Assembly (NCBI GenBank): GCA_012963885.1
Contig: DTUY01000062.1
Location: 1 to 35,217 of the forward strand
DNA length: 35,217 bases
Direction: 5' to 3'
Source of the DNA: Candidatus Poribacteria bacterium
GTDB lineage: Bacteria > Poribacteria > WGA-4E > UBA9662
Positions 25,984-33,814 of the stretch are shown one piece after another. Position numbers and translations under genes: made by a program. The notes beneath the pieces are model-generated. The model did not search any database, was not told where the DNA came from, and saw only the letters and a program-made list of their open reading frames with translations. How positions within the stretch are numbered: position 1 is the first letter of the stretch; every line of letters starts with the position of its first letter.

Positions 25984-26829
25984 ATGAATCATTCATTAAA
26001 GGCGGACCGTGTTGGCCACGGCGTTTTGACTGCTGCTAAGGAAAGCTATGAGGCAGAGGGGTACTGTGTCGTGGATAACGTTTATCCACCTGCTGAACTC
26101 AATGTCATGGAGACCTTTTTCGAGGATTTTAAGGTTCAGGATTACAAAGCCTTCGGAGACTACATTGGTACTGACGACGGTTTGGCGGATAACCATACCG
26201 TCGAGTTTGATGATATTGATCCATCAAAAGAGCTCCTTCGTGCCATGCATCCACACCGTTTTAGTTCGCAGGTTAAGCAATGGTATCTCCATCCCAGAAT
26301 CGCGCAGGTACTGGCCTTTCTGCTAGAATGTCCCGCCCTGGCAGCTCAGACGATGTACTATTATAAGCCGCCTCAATCAGTAGGGCAGGGAATGCATCAG
26401 GACAATTTCTTTCTCCTATCGAAACCTGCGACCTGCATCGCTACCTGGACTCCTTTAGATGACACAGACGAAGAAAATGGTTGTCTGAAGGTCGTTCAGG
26501 GCTCGCACCGAGAAGAGATTTTATGTCCCCCCACCAAGGAAGGTAAAAAAACCAGCATCTTAGATATGGTGCAAAAGTCGAATATTGTTCCAATTTGCAT
26601 GAAGCGAGGTCAAACACTGTTTTTTAGCGGTCAATTAATTCATGGATCAGAACCCAATCATTCGCACACACGCAGCAGGCGCACTTTCATCGGTCACTAC
26701 GTGGATAATATGACCGAAAATCTGGCCAAATTCTACCACCCTGTTTTGGATATGCAGGGGAACGTGGTGAGTCATGTTGCCGTTGATCAAAGCGGTGGTC
26801 CTTGTCAGGATGCTGGGATGTTAGACTAA
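25984..26829 (+). CDS. Phytanoyl-CoA dioxygenase (PhyH) family protein, canonical iron triad
   Basis: A 281-residue oxygenase with H138 and D140 in GQGMHQDNFFL, distal H220 in LIHGSEPNHS and R232/R233 in SRRTFIGHYV. The GMHQDN form with CIATWTPLDDTDEENGCLKVVQGSH is typical of the plain, active PhyH branch. An N-terminal region of about 100 residues precedes the beta-helix and includes DDIDPSKELLRAMHPHRF. AAGGAG is about ten bases ahead of the ATG. It lies 106 bases before the RraA-like gene. Of the eight PhyH genes, those at 25984, 17829 and 27711 carry the strict HQD motif. Confidence 0.88.
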   Translation: MNHSLKADRVGHGVLTAAKESYEAEGYCVVDNVYPPAELNVMETFFEDFKVQDYKAFGDYIGTDDGLADNHTVEFDDIDPSKELLRAMHPHRFSSQVKQWYLHPRIAQVLAFLLECPALAAQTMYYYKPPQSVGQGMHQDNFFLLSKPATCIATWTPLDDTDEENGCLKVVQGSHREEILCPPTKEGKKTSILDMVQKSNIVPICMKRGQTLFFSGQLIHGSEPNHSHTRSRRTFIGHYVDNMTENLAKFYHPVLDMQGNVVSHVAVDQSGGPCQDAGMLD

Positions 26830-26935
26830 CCAGTTTAAATATTTGCCAAGAATGGTGAAATTAACGATAGTTTGTTAAGAGAGAGTTGATCATCGAATCA
26901 TTATCTCAAGAACTGAGATTTAGTAAGGAGAAATA

Positions 26936-27670
26936 ATGATCCAAACACCAGATATCGAACGTCCTCCTCAGGAATTGATATTGTCCTTAGCGACCATCGG
27001 CAGTGCCACAGCCAGTGGAGAACTTTACCGTCTCGGGATACGCGACCCACAAATTCTGGGACCTGTCCCCATGACACCAGGTAAAATTGTTGTCGGCCCA
27101 GCCCTGACCCTGCAATTCATGCCCAAACGCGAAGATCAGTATTCAGTAGATGAATATGCCGACCCTGAAAAACAACTGCACCGACATGTGCTTTACCATA
27201 CCCAACCTGGTGATGTTGTTGCGGTTGACGCTCGAGGTGATATGAGCAGCGGCGTTTTTGGCGAGATGATGCTTACCTATTTCAAAGGCCGTGGCGGCTC
27301 TGGGGTCGTTGTGGACGGTTGTATTCGTGACTTGCCGTATGCCATCAATCTGGGGCTAGGGTTTTGGATGAGAGGCGTAACGCCCAACTTTCATACACAA
27401 ACCAATATCTTTCCTTTTGCCGTAAATCAACCTATTGCTTGTGGTGGCACATTGGTTATGCCTGGGGACATCATTGTGGCCGATGATGATGGGGTTGTCG
27501 TCGTTCCCAAACAATTGGCGCCTGAACTGGTAAGGAACGCGAAGGAGCACGCTGATTGGGAGGATTTCAGCCGCATGAAATTAGCCCAAGGTGGCGATCT
27601 GCGCAAATACTATCCACTGTCTGAAGAAGCACGGGCGGAGTATGAAGCATGGCGAAGAGAACAATCGTAA
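26936..27670 (+). CDS. RraA / HMG-CHA aldolase family protein
   Basis: A 244-residue protein of the RraA fold, a family that includes 4-hydroxy-4-methyl-2-oxoglutarate / 4-carboxy-4-hydroxy-2-oxoadipate aldolases as well as the E. coli RNase E regulator. The catalytic signature of the aldolase branch is present: a VFGEMM segment (G109-E110) and VVVDGCIRDLPY, in which R131 binds substrate and D132 the metal. The length exceeds E. coli RraA (about 160) because of an N-terminal extension and a C-terminal helix, a form seen in catabolic members. AAGGAGAAATA precedes the ATG. Lying among dehydrogenases and PhyH genes, it is better read as a retro-aldolase that yields pyruvate or oxaloacetate than as an RNase regulator. 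Confidence 0.85.
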   Translation: MIQTPDIERPPQELILSLATIGSATASGELYRLGIRDPQILGPVPMTPGKIVVGPALTLQFMPKREDQYSVDEYADPEKQLHRHVLYHTQPGDVVAVDARGDMSSGVFGEMMLTYFKGRGGSGVVVDGCIRDLPYAINLGLGFWMRGVTPNFHTQTNIFPFAVNQPIACGGTLVMPGDIIVADDDGVVVVPKQLAPELVRNAKEHADWEDFSRMKLAQGGDLRKYYPLSEEARAEYEAWRREQS

Positions 27671-27710
27671 TAGTTTTATTTCTTAAAGTGGAGTTAGAAT
27701 TCAGAACAAC

Positions 27711-28463
27711 ATGAGAGCAAGCGAATTAACAATTGAATTAATAGCGGCGTTTCGTACAGAAGGTGTTGTTAGAATCCCAAAGGTGATCAGCAAGTCGGAG
27801 GCGGAACGGTTTCATCAGGCTGCCATGCGGATCCTCGACCGACTGCAAGCAGAAAATCCCAATGATTATAGTAGCAGAGCGTTCCACCAAAAGGTGAATG
27901 TCTGGTGCCAGGATGAAATCATGCGAGAACTAACCTTTCACCCCAACCTGACAGCCGTGGCTACTAGGTTGGCCGATACCAAGTTACGAATGTGGCATGA
28001 TCACATTTTGGCTAAAATGCCGGAACTCCCTATTTCCACGGCTTTTCATCAGGATCTGGTCAAATGGCCCTATGATCGGCAAAGCATGGCACTTTCAGCT
28101 TGGATTGCTCTGCAGGACACCACCGTTGAAATGGGGTGCATGTCTTTTCTGCCCGGTTCCCATCAGTTGATGCACGTTCGTGATATTGCCACCTCAGATC
28201 AAGAAGGCTGGAGGAAGGAGATGCCGGATTTGCAGTGGTGGCCTCGCCTCACCATCCCGCTTCAGGTTGGAGACTGCACTTTTCACCATGGTATGACCTT
28301 TCACACCGCGGGGCCGAACCAGTCGGATCAGTGGCGTGTAGCGCACGTGGTAATTTTCATCGATGCAAATGCGGCTTACAACGGTAAAAATCATATGGTA
28401 ACTGACCCGTTGAATTTACAGGTCGGTACTTTGCCTCCAGATAATATTTGCCCACCTGTCTAA
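27711..28463 (+). CDS. Phytanoyl-CoA dioxygenase (PhyH) family protein, canonical iron triad
   Basis: A 250-residue oxygenase and last gene of the plus-strand run. Iron ligands are H113 and D115 (AFHQDLVKW) and distal H198 in MTFHTAGPN; R209 in QWRVAHVV is the likely 2-oxoglutarate residue. ALSAWIALQDTTVEMGCMSFLPGSHQ is a good core match. The Trp-rich segment DLQWWPRLTIP lies between the two motif halves. The ribosome site is poor: GTGGAG at 27688-27693 is about 17 bases from the ATG. It follows the RraA-like gene after 40 bases, and a hairpin at 28489-28507 may mark the end of the unit. Confidence 0.87.
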   Translation: MRASELTIELIAAFRTEGVVRIPKVISKSEAERFHQAAMRILDRLQAENPNDYSSRAFHQKVNVWCQDEIMRELTFHPNLTAVATRLADTKLRMWHDHILAKMPELPISTAFHQDLVKWPYDRQSMALSAWIALQDTTVEMGCMSFLPGSHQLMHVRDIATSDQEGWRKEMPDLQWWPRLTIPLQVGDCTFHHGMTFHTAGPNQSDQWRVAHVVIFIDANAAYNGKNHMVTDPLNLQVGTLPPDNICPPV

Positions 28464-28488
28464 ATCAAAAGTAAAAGTAGACACTGAA

Positions 28489-28507
28489 GCAGCAAGATTT
28501 TTGCTGC
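28489..28507 (+). terminator. Hairpin after the 12-gene run (possible terminator)
   Basis: GCAGCAA (28489-28495) pairs perfectly with TTGCTGC (28501-28507) over a five-base loop, 25 bases past the stop of the last PhyH gene. No T run follows, so it would stop transcription only weakly or protect mRNA ends. Confidence 0.35.
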
Positions 28508-28882
28508 CGAAAATTATGGGCGTCGAATATCCTGAATCAAACTCGCGAATCATAAAGCCTACTGCTTATCAAGAACACTCGTAGAATCAGTGTTGGAATG
28601 AGAATGGCCTTTTTTTGCCTTTCTCTGCTACTTTCTGGATAGGTTTCTTTCCTGCTGTCAATCTACTTACTTGGATTGAATCCATATGATTCTGATGTTA
28701 CAAAAACATTAAAAAAAGATAATTCTTTTGTTCAAACATGAAGTATGATAAAATTAATTCGTATTTTGGATACTCTAACCAATGTGACTCAAGTGTCAAG
28801 AGTGTTTGCGATGCTATTAATCCAATATCTCAATGTGATTGTGTACTTCCATTTCTCCACCACGGTTGGAACCGATACCTCA

Positions 28883-28939
28883 GTTGAGCCAGCAGGGAAA
28901 CTCACGACATCGTTGGGAAAACTCGAGGTAGGATGTTAA
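28883..28939 (+). pseudogene. Orphan C-terminal tail D (degenerate)
   Basis: The nineteen codons read V-E-P-A-G-K-L-T-T-S-L-G-K-L-E-V-G-C and stop at TAA. Compared with the tail consensus, the Trp codon is TTG (Leu) and the final Lys is Glu. The open frame upstream (from 28745) does not resemble a secreted protein, so only the 3' end appears to have survived. Confidence 0.5.
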
Positions 28940-29048
28940 TTGAATACCTTATTTGACAATACTTTGATTGAGGAGATTATACTAATTGAGGCTTTAGCTG
29001 GTCCCAATCGATAGAGAGAATGCATGTACTTTTCCTAGAATCAAATAA

Positions 29049-29147
29049 ATTACAATTCGAGGCGATGGCGTACCTGGAGGTTCCACCGCTGTTGAAGTGC
29101 ATGGCAAGTTGGCTACAAGGTGGGGAGATCTTAAAGCCAAACGTTGA
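29049..29147 (+). pseudogene. Orphan C-terminal tail E (intact motif, no upstream gene)
   Basis: After a TAA at 29046-29048 the frame is open for 32 codons to TGA 29145-29147. The last 18 residues are VEVHGKLATRWGDLKAKR, an almost ideal match to the tails of the three downstream genes. No start codon with a ribosome site and no upstream domain are present. It looks like the end of a deleted gene. Confidence 0.6.
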
Positions 29148-29199
29148 CTCTCTCAATTTTCATGTCTCTAAAAGATCAGTGGATAGCGTATTGTTGTTT

Positions 29200-29240
29200 G
29201 ATATCAATGCATGTTGACAGTATCGATATCAACGATGCAT
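29200..29240 (+). repeat. Imperfect direct repeat GATATCAA...TGCAT
   Basis: GATATCAA then TGCAT at 29200-29212, and GATATCAA then CGATGCAT at 29225-29240. The copies start 25 bases apart. They are a possible regulator site ahead of the secreted-protein genes, or chance. Confidence 0.25.
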
Positions 29241-29348
29241 TTCTAAAAGGCTCACAGATTGTTAGCTGGCAAAATAAATCATTCAGAATACAAGCAAAAC
29301 TTTAACATATAGTAAATAAACGAAGTATTTAGATGCCTTTAGCTAGGG

Positions 29349-29376
29349 TTGGTATATCTAAAGATTATGTTATATT
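29349..29376 (+). promoter_or_regulatory. Possible promoter for the secreted-protein genes
   Basis: TTGGTA (29349-29354), 16 bases, TATATT (29371-29376), 115 bases before ATG 29491. An isolated TATAAT at 29446-29451 lies closer but has no clear -35. The -35/-10 words equal those proposed at 7881-7909. Confidence 0.3.
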
Positions 29377-29490
29377 ATTGGTGCCTTGTTTTGGGTTACT
29401 ACTATAAAGGCGTACAAAGCTAAATGGTAGTTTTTTGGGTTTGCATATAATTTAGACTAAGTATGTTTAGTAAATTTAGGAGATGTCAAG

Positions 29491-30324
29491 ATGCAGCGAT
29501 TTATTCTCACTATCACTTTTGTATTAGTTGTCATTTCATTCTTTATCTGTCCAGTCTTTGCTAATAAGATTGAACCCGGTCAACAGGTCAAAGGCGGCAA
29601 ATTCGGTGTTGTCTACGAATGTGCCTTTCCCAATACGGTTGAATTGGATGGTAACCTAGAGGACCAAGCGTGGACATTGGCCCCTTGGCATTTTGTCGAT
29701 AATATAACGGGAACCGGCCCTGCACCAAACGAAGCAGATGCTTCTTATGCTTTTGCTGCTGTTGCTGATGAAAAATGGCTTTATGTTGCCTTCAAAATTA
29801 AAGATGACAAGATACAAAAAGGTGAACAGGTTGGCAACAACGTCTGGCAGGACGACTCTGTAGAAATATACATCGATCCCAATCATGGGGAAACGGACAT
29901 CTATGAAAAGAAAGATGGAAAATGGGACAGCCAAATCACCATCGGTGCTGATAACATCGGTGGCAAGGTAAAAGCCCCGCTTCTAGGGGGAACTGGTGAG
30001 GGGCCCGGCACGGGGACGTTCGCGGCAGTTGTCAAAGCTGCAGGTGGTTGGATCGTTGAAGCCGGTGTACCTCTCAATTCTCCGAAGAAATGGAATATGG
30101 TTCCCAAAGATGGTATGATAATTGGTTTCAATACCCACTTCAATGACGATGATGATGGTGGTGGTAGAGACCATAAGCTGATTTGGAGTGCTAAGGACGT
30201 TGATGACCAATCGTGGCAGAATACTTCAAGATTTGCCGATTTGAAATTTGTTAGAGTTGAACTCTCTGTTGCCTCTAAAGGCAAATTAGCAATACAATGG
30301 GGACGTTTGAAGAAAAAGCGGTAA
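29491..30324 (+). CDS. Secreted CBM9/DOMON-like carbohydrate-binding protein with LAxxWxxLK tail
   Basis: A 277-residue exported protein. The signal peptide spans residues 1 to about 25 (MQRFILTITFVLVVISFF, cut near VFA-NK). A family-9 carbohydrate-binding-type beta sandwich follows: VELDGNLEDQAWTLAPWHF, KWLYVAFKIKDDKIQ, VWQDDSVEIYIDPNHG and, later, GWIVEAGVPLNS. No catalytic domain is attached, so it probably binds a glycan or part of the envelope. The last 18 residues are VASKGKLAIQWGRLKKKR, the tail shared with the next two proteins. The start has AGGAGA (29478-29483) at seven bases. The next gene begins 192 bases later. Cell-surface placement through the tail is inference. Confidence 0.82.
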   Translation: MQRFILTITFVLVVISFFICPVFANKIEPGQQVKGGKFGVVYECAFPNTVELDGNLEDQAWTLAPWHFVDNITGTGPAPNEADASYAFAAVADEKWLYVAFKIKDDKIQKGEQVGNNVWQDDSVEIYIDPNHGETDIYEKKDGKWDSQITIGADNIGGKVKAPLLGGTGEGPGTGTFAAVVKAAGGWIVEAGVPLNSPKKWNMVPKDGMIIGFNTHFNDDDDGGGRDHKLIWSAKDVDDQSWQNTSRFADLKFVRVELSVASKGKLAIQWGRLKKKR

Positions 30325-30516
30325 GACACGCACAAATAGAGTTTATCACCAATACTCTGTGGCCTCAAGTGAGATTCTTTTGTGATCCGTCAATTTTATT
30401 CCCCGCCCGTTGCTAAATGAATGCTGAAAGCTTAGCGTTGACTTTTCTAGCCATCTACCCTCACAGATCGAATTTTGAGGAATTCAATCTGTGAAGGTGA
30501 TAGGAGAATAAATATC

Positions 30517-31212
30517 ATGAAGACAATCATATTATCTCTATTCATTTATGGCCTATGGATCTATAGTCCAGCGTCTGCTGGAACTTTTGTTGATGACTTC
30601 GAGGATGGAGTGGCTAACGGTTGGCGCCCGGTATCTGGCAACTGGCAAATCGCGGATGGTAAGTACACACTCACAAAGCCTGTGGTCGATGCGGATAAGC
30701 CGGTTATTTCAGTCTTGGATAGTCCATGGAAAGTCGCTAACGGTATTATCACAGTCACTTTCAGCTTTGACAAGATTGCTAAAGGTATGGAGCGTCCAAT
30801 AATATTCTTTCGATTAAAAGACGATCAGAACGGATACGCTTTTGAGTTCCACGGGAAAGATAAATTTATGACTGTGGGAAAGATTGTCGGCGGTAAATTC
30901 ACCGCTATGCGTGGAGACAAAACGGATGGAATCGTAATTAATAAACCGGTTACCATAAGAATTGAACTTCAAGATAACATATTCCTTGTTTTTTACAATG
31001 GTGTGCCTCGCTTGCGAGTGGGAGATGTGAAATCGAAATTCAAGACAGGACGATTCGGATTAGGAGCTAGAAACGCCAATACGCCGATTCATTTTGAAGA
31101 GCTGAAGATTGAAGCGGCTGATGTTACCCAGTTTGCCCCAGATTTGAGACCTGTTCAACCTCAAAATCGGTTAGCTGCCTCTTGGGCACAACTGAAGCAA
31201 AGCAGGAATTGA
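30517..31212 (+). CDS. Secreted concanavalin-like (LamG / DUF1080-type) protein with LAxxWxxLK tail
   Basis: A 231-residue exported protein. ATG 30517 is chosen with TAGGAGA at 30501-30507; 14 upstream open codons are rejected because they would bury the signal peptide (MKTIILSLFIYGLWIYSPASA). The mature part begins GTFVDDFEDGVANGWRPVSG, a classic opening of laminin-G-like jelly rolls, and continues with GNWQIADGKY, IIFFRLKDDQNGYAFEF and RFGLGARNANTPIHFEELKI. Such folds bind sugars or act as glycan-processing modules. It has no visible catalytic residues. The C-terminus is VQPQNRLAASWAQLKQSRN, the tail described in the findings. The fold is unrelated to the CBM9-like neighbour although the tail is shared. 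Confidence 0.82.
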   Translation: MKTIILSLFIYGLWIYSPASAGTFVDDFEDGVANGWRPVSGNWQIADGKYTLTKPVVDADKPVISVLDSPWKVANGIITVTFSFDKIAKGMERPIIFFRLKDDQNGYAFEFHGKDKFMTVGKIVGGKFTAMRGDKTDGIVINKPVTIRIELQDNIFLVFYNGVPRLRVGDVKSKFKTGRFGLGARNANTPIHFEELKIEAADVTQFAPDLRPVQPQNRLAASWAQLKQSRN

Positions 31213-31359
31213 CGAGTTAGAATGAGGAAACTTCTGTAGAAGAAACTTGAAGATTTGGTATGAGAAACGCGATCATCTTGCCGTCTTGGATCCAGGGAAG
31301 ATGTTTGATCATTCCTGGAATTATGTCTGATTCTAATCTCAACTTAAGGAGATGTTATT

Positions 31360-32124
31360 ATGCTGCAAAAAGTATTACTTTTTAGACGCTTCAACTGTTG
31401 TTTGATTGTCTTGTTTTTTTTCGTATTCTCCGCTTTTTCCGCCCAAGAATTAAAAGTAGGTTTTGTTCAGGGTAGAGGTAACGACGCTCAAGTTGAAGAG
31501 CAAGCATTCAAAAATGCTGAAATTGAATTTGAAGTACTTGAAAAGGGCGATTATAAGATCGATACGTTGCTGAAGTATGATGTTATTGCTGTTGGAGTCG
31601 TTGCCTACGACAAAAACGAACCTTTAAAAGAAAACTTCAAAGTTGTGAATGAGTATGTAGAAAAGGGTGGTTATCTTGTTACCGTTGATTTTCAACAAGA
31701 TTCTACTTGGAACAAGAATTTCTTGCCTCATCCACTCGCGCTGCTCGATCCGGATTTAGAAGATAACGTCGGTGTCATTTTGGCTGACCACGACATTTTC
31801 AAAAAGCCAAATGCATTGACTGACAAGCATTTTGGTGGTGGTTGGGGAGTAGGAGATTTCATGGCAGATGGACCGCATGAAGCCCCAAAACCTTGGAAAC
31901 CATTAATAACCGATAAGCAGAACAAATGGCCATTAGTTGTTTGGGCCAAAGCAGGTAAGGGAGATGTTGTCTTCAATTCTTTGCAAATCCTGCAATCGTT
32001 AGGAAGAACAGGAAAAAAAGAGGTGTCCGAAGTTCTTCATAATTTTCTTTTTTGGCGTGGTCCAAGAGTCGTGGATGCAAAGGGCAAACTGGCCACGACG
32101 TGGTCAGTTCTAAAAAAGAGCTGA
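31360..32124 (+). CDS. Secreted GATase1/ThuA-like protein with LAxxWxxLK tail
   Basis: A 254-residue exported protein. It has a hydrophobic signal (FNCCLIVLFFFVFSAFSA) after a charged start. The remainder has a class I glutamine-amidotransferase-like alternation of strands and helices: ELKVGFVQGRGND, YDVIAVGVVAYDKN, FKVVNEYVEKGGYLVTVDF and KGDVVFNSLQI. It resembles ThuA and the beta-galactosidase trimerisation fold. The reactive Cys of true amidotransferases is not seen, so it is probably non-enzymatic or a sugar binder. The C-terminus is VDAKGKLATTWSVLKKS. AAGGAG (31346-31351) is eight bases before the ATG. It is the last of the three secreted genes. Confidence 0.75.
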   Translation: MLQKVLLFRRFNCCLIVLFFFVFSAFSAQELKVGFVQGRGNDAQVEEQAFKNAEIEFEVLEKGDYKIDTLLKYDVIAVGVVAYDKNEPLKENFKVVNEYVEKGGYLVTVDFQQDSTWNKNFLPHPLALLDPDLEDNVGVILADHDIFKKPNALTDKHFGGGWGVGDFMADGPHEAPKPWKPLITDKQNKWPLVVWAKAGKGDVVFNSLQILQSLGRTGKKEVSEVLHNFLFWRGPRVVDAKGKLATTWSVLKKS

Positions 32125-32248
32125 AACAGGTTTCCCCGTTCCAGATGGTTTAGTATGCCTCTGTCAATTCTGATTCAAGAAGGTACATTCTATCAACAAC
32201 CATCTCGATGATCCAGCATAGTCACAGCACTAAGTCGGCAAAAAAACT

Positions 32249-33337
32249 ATGAAGATCCGGCAAATCGAAACATATTCGAACAGACAGATCAGCATGGTGA
32301 ATGTAACAACCGACAATGGATTGAAAGGATGGGGACAAACCTCTCCATATAACGCGGATATCAGTTCTACTGTGTTGCATCGGCAAATTGCCCCTTATGT
32401 ATTAGGCAAAGATGCTTTAGAAATCGATAGCCTGGTCGATTCAACATTAGAAGCGACATATAAATTCCCGGGAAGTTATATATGTCGTGCGCTGACGGGG
32501 TTGGAGACGGCATTATGGGATCTGCGTGGCAAGATTGAAGACAAGAGCGTTTGCCAATTGATTGGCGGAACATCACACTCCTTTCCAGTTTATGGATCTA
32601 GCATGCGGCGTGATATCACACCTGAGGCCGAAAGTGACCGGCTGTCAAAACTTCGAGATCAATACGGCTATGGAGCATTTAAGATTCGGGTTGGCAGTGT
32701 CTGCGGTCACGATAAGGACCAATGGGAAAATAGAACTGAGACGTTGGTACCTGCTGTCCGCCGAGCAATCGGTGATGAAGTTTCGTTGCTTGTTGATGGT
32801 AACAGTTGCTACACGCCAAAGAGAGCTATTGAGGTGGGCCGACTTCTGGAAGACAACGGCGTTTGCCACTTCGAAGAGCCGTGTCCATATTGGGAACTGG
32901 AATGGACGGCTGAAGTCTCATCGGCATTGGATCTGGATGTTGCTGGTGGTGAACAGGATTGTTGGCTTCCAACCTGGCGGCGAATGATTGACATCGATGC
33001 GGTTGATATTGTCCAACCTGACATCTGCTATATTGGCGGACTCACACGGGCAATGCAGGTAGCAAAGATGGCACAAGTAACAGGAAAGTCTTGTGTTCCT
33101 CATTCTGCCAACTTGTCACTGGTTACTGTGTTTTCACTGCACATGATGGGAGCTATCGAGAACGCAGGGGACTACGTCGAATTTTCGATTGAACCCACAG
33201 CTTGGACAGAAAATCTGTTCTCGCCAATTTTGACAGTCCAAGATGGTAACGTCAAGATCCCATCTGCTCCGGGTTGGGGGATTGAAATTAATCCGCAATG
33301 GCTCGAAAAGGCAGATTATCAAATTTCAGAAGCCTGA
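32249..33337 (+). CDS. Mandelate racemase / muconate lactonizing enzyme family protein (enolase superfamily)
   Basis: A 362-residue enolase-superfamily barrel. Metal ligands are D183 (LLVDGNS), E209 (CHFEEP) and E235 (VAGGEQD). The acid/base set includes K145 in AFKIRVG (second position Arg, not Lys), D258 in [10 protein letters not shown] and H285 in CVPHSAN, which suggests mandelate-racemase-like geometry with a His-Asp pair. Members dehydrate or epimerise sugar acids. The capping domain is at the N-terminus ([12 protein letters not shown]) with [13 protein letters not shown] before the barrel. No ribosome site is visible before the ATG, so translation may be weak or start elsewhere. The stop codon lies in the loop of the terminator at 33329-33367. 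Confidence 0.88.
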   Translation: MKIRQIETYSNRQISMVNVTTDNGLKGWGQTSPYNADISSTVLHRQIAPYVLGKDALEIDSLVDSTLEATYKFPGSYICRALTGLETALWDLRGKIEDKSVCQLIGGTSHSFPVYGSSMRRDITPEAESDRLSKLRDQYGYGAFKIRVGSVCGHDKDQWENRTETLVPAVRRAIGDEVSLLVDGNSCYTPKRAIEVGRLLEDNGVCHFEEPCPYWELEWTAEVSSALDLDVAGGEQDCWLPTWRRMIDIDAVDIVQPDICYIGGLTRAMQVAKMAQVTGKSCVPHSANLSLVTVFSLHMMGAIENAGDYVEFSIEPTAWTENLFSPILTVQDGNVKIPSAPGWGIEINPQWLEKADYQISEA

Positions 33338-33367
33338 TCCCTGAAACGAATCAGGCTTCCTATTTTT
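33329..33367 (+). terminator. Rho-independent terminator overlapping the stop codon
   Basis: GAAGCCTGAT (33329-33338) pairs perfectly with ATCAGGCTTC (33350-33359) over an 11-base loop, followed by CTATTTTT. The TGA (33335-33337) lies within the left arm. This is the strongest terminator in the window. Confidence 0.75.
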
Positions 33368-33814
33368 CCTGTTGATTACGACAAAACGTCGTGAAAATCC
33401 TTGCAGAAGTATGCACACCTATAGGGAAACAGACCTTGGAACATAGGGCAACTCATCTCGAATACAACATTACTACAGAAGCAGATTGTTCCTTGAAGGC
33501 ATGGTTTATTATTTATTGAGAAAAAAACATATTAAAACTCCTTGCCTGGTCAGATGATCATGGAGATTTGTTCCAATCTTTGTCCCAATGATATAATTGG
33601 TTTGCACCCCACCGTACGCTTTCTTTGAACTCAATCATCTCGTCGAATATCACGCTATATTAAGAAAACAATATAATATTTCGCTGCTGGTAGCATCATA
33701 TTACGAAGACATCAAAGGGTTGAAATGGAACAGCAGTCAACACTACATGGGTTGCCGTGGATTGTTTGCATTGCAATCTAAGCCTTTTCCTTTTCTGCAG
33801 TGAGTAAGGAGGAA
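33338..33814. other. Intergenic stretch, 477 bases
   Basis: After the terminator I see no gene. A 68-codon frame at 33597-33803 has no ribosome site or family match. The region is AT-rich and should carry the promoter of the next gene; no clear box pair found. Confidence 0.5.
33806..33812 (+). promoter_or_regulatory. Strong ribosome binding site with ambiguous start
   Basis: AAGGAGG is only two bases before ATG 33815 but eight bases before an in-frame TTG at 33821. TTG may be the real start. Confidence 0.5.

Larger units (their letters stand above)
28464..29490. other. 1-kb gap with decayed gene ends and control signals
   Basis: No intact gene is seen. Two short tail sequences with stops (28883-28939, 29091-29147) match the C-terminal tail of the next three genes. 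Frames at 28745 and 29020 are open but lack a signal peptide, ribosome site and family match. Direct repeats lie at 29200-29240 and a possible promoter at 29349-29376. Confidence 0.5.

Noticed and set aside
28602..28636. Hairpin-like GAGAATGGC / GCCTTTCTC around a T run
   Set aside because: The T run is in the loop and not after the stem, and there is a mismatch; not a good terminator.
28745..28939. 64-codon frame as a real gene
   Set aside because: Only its last 19 codons match anything (the tail motif). The rest has no signal peptide or domain, so it is treated as a remnant.
29020..29217. 65-codon frame as a real gene
   Set aside because: It overlaps the tail-E remnant in another frame, and that frame, not this one, shows a recognisable motif.
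33597..33803. 68-codon frame before the last gene
   Set aside because: No ribosome site and no recognisable family.
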